Positions 6,601-7,689 of a DNA stretch of 7,689 nt are shown here, in pieces. How positions within the stretch are numbered: position 1 is the first letter of the stretch; each line of letters starts with the position of its first letter. The stretch is from a bacterium (GTDB taxonomy: Bacteria > UBA9089 > UBA9088). The DNA is taken from NCBI GenBank assembly GCA_003498085.1, contig DNCM01000072.1, positions 1-7,689 on the forward strand, written 5' to 3'. The position numbers and the translations under genes were made by a program. The notes beneath the pieces were generated by a model. The model did no database searches. It was given only the letters and a program-made list of their open reading frames with translations, and was not told the DNA's origin.

Positions 6601-7689
6601 CTATATCAACGAAATATGGCCGATTTATCTCCTTATCTTGCCCTGGACGAATATTCGATATATATTCACCCTGCATTTCTCCCCAGGTAGGATCCTTTTC
6701 CATAGTCTTATGGACATATATGCCAGGACCTACGACATGCATGTTATAGGAAGCAAAGTTATTATCGTAATTCGTCTCATTAGATGTTGTTGTTATCGAT
6801 GCATAGTTTGTAAAGCTTGTTGAGCCAATGACAGTAGAGGATATAGTAGCAGAAAGCCTGATTTCTCCAAATCCTGTAAATGTGCCAATGTTCCAGATAA
6901 ATAAACTACCAACAGTAGAAGATGCAGGTGGGCTAAATGAGAAGGATGTTATCTCTTGGGGAATGAGGTCATAAACAACAACACCTTTGGCAGAGGCACC
7001 TTCGGGTATGATAACGGAAAGAAATTTTCCTGGCTCAATAGCACCCCATGAGACTGCATTCCAAGAGAGAAATGCCCTGGCATCACCTGTTGCTTCCCTA
7101 TATTCAACAACTATCTTATGCCATCCCTTGGTAAGGTTTATTGATGGCCAACCTGCTGAATCATCACCATCATTCCAATATTCATCAAAAATAGTATTGT
7201 CGTTAATAGTAAGCCTCATTCCATCGTTTGTTATTGGTCCATTATCAGGATAATAAGCACGGTTACTGAACCAATAGGTTTTGTCGGAAGGGGCATAAAT
7301 CATCCCTGTCCAGCGGACTGAGAAGTTATCAGTATTAACAATGCCTGGTGCAGGTGAGCCAGCCTCCCAATTAAAGCTAATTGTTGGGTCTATTCTTGTT
7401 AAGACAGGGGTTCCATAAAGGTTTTCGTTATTGAAGTATTCCCCTTTTAATCCTTCGGTTATTGTCCCTAAGGCATAACGGACATTAAAAACAATATTTT
7501 CTCCTGCACCAAGGTCTGTTGTTATATATGTTGATGGGTAGTAAAAGTAGGTTGATGAAATGGTCCCCCATGAGACTGCATCCCAAGAGAGAAATGCCTT
7601 GGCATCACCTGTTGCTTCCCTATATTCAACAACTATCTTATGCCATCCCTTGGTAAGGTATATTGACGGCCAACCTGCTGAATCATCAC
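668..7689 (-). CDS. Giant secreted surface protein: PA14, FG-GAP/VCBS propellers, DUF11 repeats, C-terminal sorting domain (N-terminus outside window)
   Basis: The frame is open from the right edge to TAA at 668-670: 2339 visible residues (residue 1 = codon 7685-7687). The ATG at 7301-7303 is internal, because it falls inside a PA14 domain and coding continues upstream without a stop. Domains in order: PA14 tail (1-41), PA14 (80-215), DUF11-like (219-318), five-repeat FG-GAP block (328-616), DUF11 (617-739), second block (744-1033), DUF11 (1034-1150), third block (1156-1418), DUF11 domains (1422-1540, 1543-1676, 1680-1820), diverged DUF11-like (1823-1973 and 2021-2132), FN3/Ig-like (2136-2232), sorting domain (2241-2339). 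The signal peptide and true start are off-window. PA14 and FG-GAP modules suggest adhesion or glycan binding, and the fifteen DxDxDxDxD loops suggest calcium-dependent folding. No catalytic domain is visible, and the ligand cannot be read from sequence. No frameshift is apparent. Confidence 0.93.
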   Translation of the reverse strand, partial: DDSAGWPSIYLTKGWHKIVVEYREATGDAKAFLSWDAVSWGTISSTYFYYPSTYITTDLGAGENIVFNVRYALGTITEGLKGEYFNNENLYGTPVLTRIDPTISFNWEAGSPAPGIVNTDNFSVRWTGMIYAPSDKTYWFSNRAYYPDNGPITNDGMRLTINDNTIFDEYWNDGDDSAGWPSINLTKGWHKIVVEYREATGDARAFLSWNAVSWGAIEPGKFLSVIIPEGASAKGVVVYDLIPQEITSFSFSPPASSTVGSLFIWNIGTFTGFGEIRLSATISSTVIGSTSFTNYASITTTSNETNYDNNFASYNMHVVGPGIYVHKTMEKDPTWGEMQGEYISNIRPGQDKEINRPYFVDIDADGDFDFYLVGKDDNVYFFENQGTIHSPDFVNKGFVIDENGGVIIVGSHWISPSLCDIDGDSDYDLFIGESHGEITYYKNIGGVKEPKFKKIGFIKDKITNREIVKPYSMPFFVDIDGDSDYDLFIGTEDDGICWYENTGDSSSPEWGNKGELKDKNDDNIGSGRSRVSPYFVDIEGDLDYDLFFGDSQGFVWFYRNVGTPSSFSFEYATNDYNNIYDAGRTFTAPSFADIDGDSDYDMFIGWGNAIDLYKNEMTRSLDVSPGESVTYYIRYGNYGPFTANDVFVGDYLPNDIVNVSTNPIPSGSLTLDNITFYYWNLENLPINKEKTIVIKGSISEKALGSASLTNIATITSVNGFRHLENITSSWTTHIPTPELYVYKFQKKEPAFILGTITYAGINTEQGCVPKFVDIDCDGDYDMIVDGYEGPPYSGRDMQFLRNDGDPGNPSWTLITNDYASYSGGVIIEEEYRDSHCFVDIDNDGDFDLFQGDGLDEYIEYYRNDGDWKEPKWTLVNDEYIEVNGEEGELAPVFCDIDNDGDFDLFIGRENGKVTFYKNQGTPEEPNFIHVSDDYANIDVSKNSSLCFGDIDNDLDYDILVGNGNNGTITFVENIGSPGSPSWASPIELLSISNIPGINQPFNLHPELIDIDADGDLDLFIGYNGGNIAFFKNVTEKISAAAPGGTITYYIKYGNNGPGNISFVVKDTLPENVTFISASPNPSTITENILEWDVFIETKKWGIITIDCIPDPGLPDSSTLNNKVELFYPGCDGYLGNNSSIWLNHIISMDLSIEKKIREHPWTWITDQYGFIDVGDYSAPWFHDLDGDGDLDLIVGNGAGNVLFYKNEDETYSFEGSLTTGYLRAHPTVLDIEGDGDVEILVGYHLGKIRVYGGFGFNWSENGNFQTGGKDVDVGSFYATPCAVDIDGDGDLDLVVGREGGYLLKYYENAGGGNWIKKPDIYLDKIYYEIVPSFYDIDRDGDLDMFIGNRDGIINLHKNLGSLQSPGFSKFPSEANYIGINVGRNASPAFVDIDGDGNPDLFIGRKDGYITYFRNEGSYGTYTSKDSKIAYTLNCKKTGSLPANDVCVYDVLPLDNIEYLGWTIYPISYMPNFSTNTTNNNLILKWDFGDFGSNEESFIITIIGSVTGVASSTLVNYASITSSSSEKDYVNNYSSVTSHIVELVPDLVIEKYHGRCGWDEAMGQPSYVPPNGAYIHYYLYYENQGNLVANNVVIYDVLPPSVEYKDANPPPNTITGNILQWDIGNLHPGSGRKGPYIIKVWVPESVPVGSVLTNFASITTTTKELIEENNYATWTTIVSVPAIDLEIDKKGPRGTITPGSEVIYPIEFINNGTMTIYGVILVDYFDQYSLGGRNENRLRYIDIEGTPTISIIGSSSDVASVTLILGTMTPGFLYTIKLRFRISDDAIPGTYVFNYASITYTEDLATETYLCNNESITQDIVGLPSVNLRIAIAPMWGEGRSGEERKYSFLIYNEGTLESGGTITITFPKILEYIPTGTSRSEYSKEYEQGRTEPIVTRYLETWVLQWVIDPVEENKIRPSEHRLTIGGAGRRNIGTPYPDLAIDFPPGLPFFIVNTVVGTVTGTTTIHVTAEIKPWFVYDPTKTVEYSGSEETIVDTIIPFSTKRKISLLNQSSLDQQEKLSTMSIPKYIKERGYVFYVIRFENKDISSIALKDILSDDFDIMEESPVILVDATRALIGYFTKDENGEFRYDGEIPRNGEIWFWGRTKQKKIQVVNSPKIKFDDGKWQAMAIESYIDEIPPIVSSIDGFVETRTITLIWSVLDPPISANIPGSGIAKYILYSKEGDGTWTFREYRETQTTFVGKEGLKYSVYVLAVDNAGNSSDPSSIKIFQLVPATHTASRLGDVIVFPNPYIASKHKDYGISFGCRDEKYRKRNLTEYATIRIYNIAGELIKKIDIRPENGGVYIWKNPEKEVSSGVYIYLITNPEGQRCIGKLGIVK
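671..967 (-). other. C-terminal FlgD-Ig/type IX-like sorting domain
   Basis: Residues 2241-2339 have the standard order: VIVFPNPYIA, then ATIRIYNIAGELIKKI, then GGVYIWKNPEKEVSSGVYIY, ending GKLGIVK at the stop codon. This matches T9SS type A-like (Por secretion) tails and the related FlgD-Ig fold. In Bacteroidota the tail directs export through the type IX system and attachment to the outer membrane. Whether this organism has that system cannot be seen here. Confidence 0.75.
992..1282 (-). other. Fibronectin-III/Ig-like domain
   Basis: Residues 2136-2232 run from DEIPPIVSS through TITLIWSVLDPP, GSGIAKYILYSKEGDGTWTF and YSVYVLAVDNAGN. This is the usual pattern of bacterial FN3/Ig-like domains in extracellular proteins (PP start, W strand, GSGI-xxY, AxDxAGN end). 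It links the DUF11 stalk to the sorting domain. Confidence 0.75.
1292..1627 (-). other. Diverged DUF11-like domain (DUF7619-like)
   Basis: Residues 2021-2132 contain IKERGYVFYVIRFENKDISS followed by IALKDILSDDFDI. This resembles the YxIxFxNxG and VxDxLS strands of DUF11/DUF7619-type domains that often precede C-terminal sorting regions. The remainder (ENGEFRYDGEIPRNGEIWFW) is less typical. The exact family is uncertain. Confidence 0.5.
1769..3424 (-). repeat. Tandem DUF11 array (three clear copies and one diverged copy)
   Basis: Residues 1422-1540, 1543-1676 and 1680-1820 are successive DUF11 domains, shown by VCVYDVLP, VVIYDVLP and VILVDYF strands. They carry the closing motifs TLVNYASITSSSSEKDYVNN, TNFASITTTTKELIEENN and FNYASITYTE. 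The last two begin with intact first strands, DLVIEK and DLEIDKK. Residues 1823-1973 (start VNLRIAIAPMWGEGRSG, YSFLIYNEGTLESGGTITI) keep the same strand logic but are strongly diverged and longer. The array probably acts as a stalk between the propellers and the C-terminal anchor. Confidence 0.78.
3434..4222 (-). repeat. FG-GAP/VCBS propeller block 3 (five repeats)
   Basis: Residues 1156-1418 carry five repeats with loops at 1183, 1230, 1284, 1335 and 1391, mostly of the canonical DGDGDLD type. The second loop ends in E instead of D (DIEGDGDVE), and the fifth reads DIDGDGNPD. The block is shorter (263 residues) because its repeats are about 47-56 residues long. It opens with HPWTWITDQYGFIDV and closes with ITYFRN. 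Confidence 0.85.
4238..4588 (-). other. DUF11 domain after propeller block 2
   Basis: Residues 1034-1150 contain PGGTITYYIKYGNNGPGN, then VVKDTLPENVTFISASPNP, then ILEWDV, a clear DUF11 core. The domain ends by running into DLSIEKK, which reads as the first strand of the next DUF11. The propeller of block 2 sits between this core and its own likely first strand (LYVYK). Confidence 0.8.
4589..5458 (-). repeat. FG-GAP/VCBS propeller block 2 (five repeats)
   Basis: Residues 744-1033 carry five repeats with acidic loops at 773, 839, 895, 949 and 1009. DIDNDGDFD or DIDNDLDYD is typical of this block, and the first loop has a cysteine (DIDCDGDYD). Strand motifs EPAF, NPSW, EPKW, EPNF and SPSW alternate with the loops. 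The block opens with the EPAF half-repeat and closes with IAFFKN, again allowing ring closure. It is almost exactly as long as block 1 (290 against 289 residues). Confidence 0.85.
5471..5839 (-). other. DUF11 domain after propeller block 1
   Basis: Residues 617-739 contain SPGESVTYYIRYGNYGPFTA, then VFVGDYLPNDIVNVSTNP, then YYWNLENLP and TNIATITS, the strand order of DUF11. Its likely first strand (IYVHK, ending at residue 327) lies before propeller block 1. Confidence 0.8.
5840..6706 (-). repeat. FG-GAP/VCBS propeller block 1 (five repeats)
   Basis: Residues 328-616 carry five repeats of about 56-59 residues. Each has the form P-x-[F/W] strand, then pxFxDIDGDSDYDLFIG, then yyxN-G. The acidic loops start at residues 361, 420, 478, 537 and 593. 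Three of the five read DIDGDSDYD; the others read DIDADGDFD and DIEGDLDYD. The block opens with a lone P-T-W strand and closes with LYKN, so the first and last half-repeats complete one blade. Loops of this type bind calcium in FG-GAP proteins. Confidence 0.85.
6734..7033 (-). other. DUF11-like domain following PA14
   Basis: Residues 219-318 hold the body and end of a DUF11 (conserved repeat) domain: GVVVYDLIP, then IWNIGTF, then TNYASITTTSNETNYDNN. The usual first strand (xLxIxK) is not next to it, because the PA14 domain sits directly upstream. DUF11 domains are Ig-like spacers in surface proteins. The stretch coding TNYASITTT shares 17 identical bases (6786-6802) with the equivalent part of a later DUF11 (2709-2725), so the domains are paralogous. 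Confidence 0.7.
7043..7450 (-). repeat. PA14 domain, complete (second visible copy)
   Basis: Residues 80-215 (136 residues) show the full PA14 pattern: LKGEYFNNENLYGTPVLTR at the start, then FSVRWTGMIYAP, NDGMRLTINDNTIFDEYW, and GWHKIVVEYREATGDARAFL ending SWNAVSWG. PA14 is a beta-barrel found in adhesins, glycosidases and toxins, and often binds sugars. Binding here is inferred only. The last 41 residues differ from the preceding copy at three positions (N/D, R/K, N/Y). Confidence 0.88.
7565..7687 (-). repeat. PA14 domain, C-terminal part (first visible copy)
   Basis: Visible residues 1-41 are the last strands of a PA14 domain, including GWHKIVVEYREATGDAKAFL and ending SWG. The rest lies beyond the right edge. 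At DNA level, 7566-7689 matches 7044-7167 at 120 of 124 positions (offset 522 bp, 174 codons). This is a tandem PA14 unit and may be part of a longer array outside the window. Confidence 0.85.

Noticed and set aside
3434..6706. DxDxDGxxD loops as type I dockerin or EF-hand repeats
   Set aside because: They recur every 47-66 residues with fixed FxDIDGD, LFIG and yyKN-G flanks, which is the FG-GAP/VCBS blade pattern. Dockerins have two loops about 30 residues apart with helices.
7301..7303. ATG as the start codon of the giant gene
   Set aside because: It lies inside a PA14 domain (in RWTGMIYAP). The same frame stays open to the window edge and codes for recognisable PA14 sequence upstream.
668..7689. 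A repeat-rich locus such as a CRISPR array or other DNA-level repeat system
   Set aside because: The periodicity is at protein level, keeps frame throughout, and the DNA copies are degenerate with no constant repeat-spacer pattern.

Overview
The window looks like chromosomal DNA from an AT-rich, uncultivated Gram-negative-type bacterium. No marker gene gives the lineage. The C-terminal tail of the giant protein resembles Por/type IX-like (FlgD-Ig-like) sorting domains. Such tails are common in Bacteroidota and in candidate phyla of the WOR-3, Omnitrophica and Desantisbacteria kind. The candidate-phylum placement is inference only.

Layout: (1) Bases 1-246 (+) are the 3' end of an integrase-core (DDE) transposase gene, the edge of an insertion sequence whose body lies off the left end. 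(2) Bases 247-294 form a short gap with an extended -10 promoter (TGATATAAT, 276-284) that would start an almost leaderless transcript. (3) Bases 295-654 (+) encode a complete 119-residue DksA/TraR-family zinc-finger protein. (4) Bases 668-7689 (-) are one uninterrupted reading frame that fills 91% of the window and runs off the right end. It is the C-terminal 2339 residues of a giant secreted or surface protein. Genes 3 and 4 converge, with only 13 bp between their stop codons.

The giant protein, read N to C (right to left), has these parts: the tail of one PA14 domain, a complete second PA14 domain nearly identical to it where the two overlap, and a DUF11-like domain. Next come three super-repeats of about 400 residues, each combining a five-repeat FG-GAP/VCBS propeller block with a DUF11 domain. 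They are followed by two more clear DUF11 domains, two diverged DUF11-like domains, a fibronectin-III/Ig-like domain and a C-terminal sorting domain. Fifteen calcium-loop motifs of the form DxDxDxDxD are arranged exactly 5+5+5.

The main observation is that the propeller blocks do not simply alternate with DUF11 domains. Each lies inside a DUF11 domain, at the same point: after the first strand (ending xLxIxK or similar) and before the next (pGxxxxYxIxYxNxG). Each block also starts with the last strand of a blade and ends with the first strands of one, the 'Velcro' arrangement of a closed ring. I therefore predict three five-bladed, calcium-binding propellers nested in the A-B loops of tandem DUF11 Ig-like domains.

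Nothing ties the three genes into one pathway. The transposase edge and the DksA-like regulator appear to be chance neighbours of the surface-protein gene.
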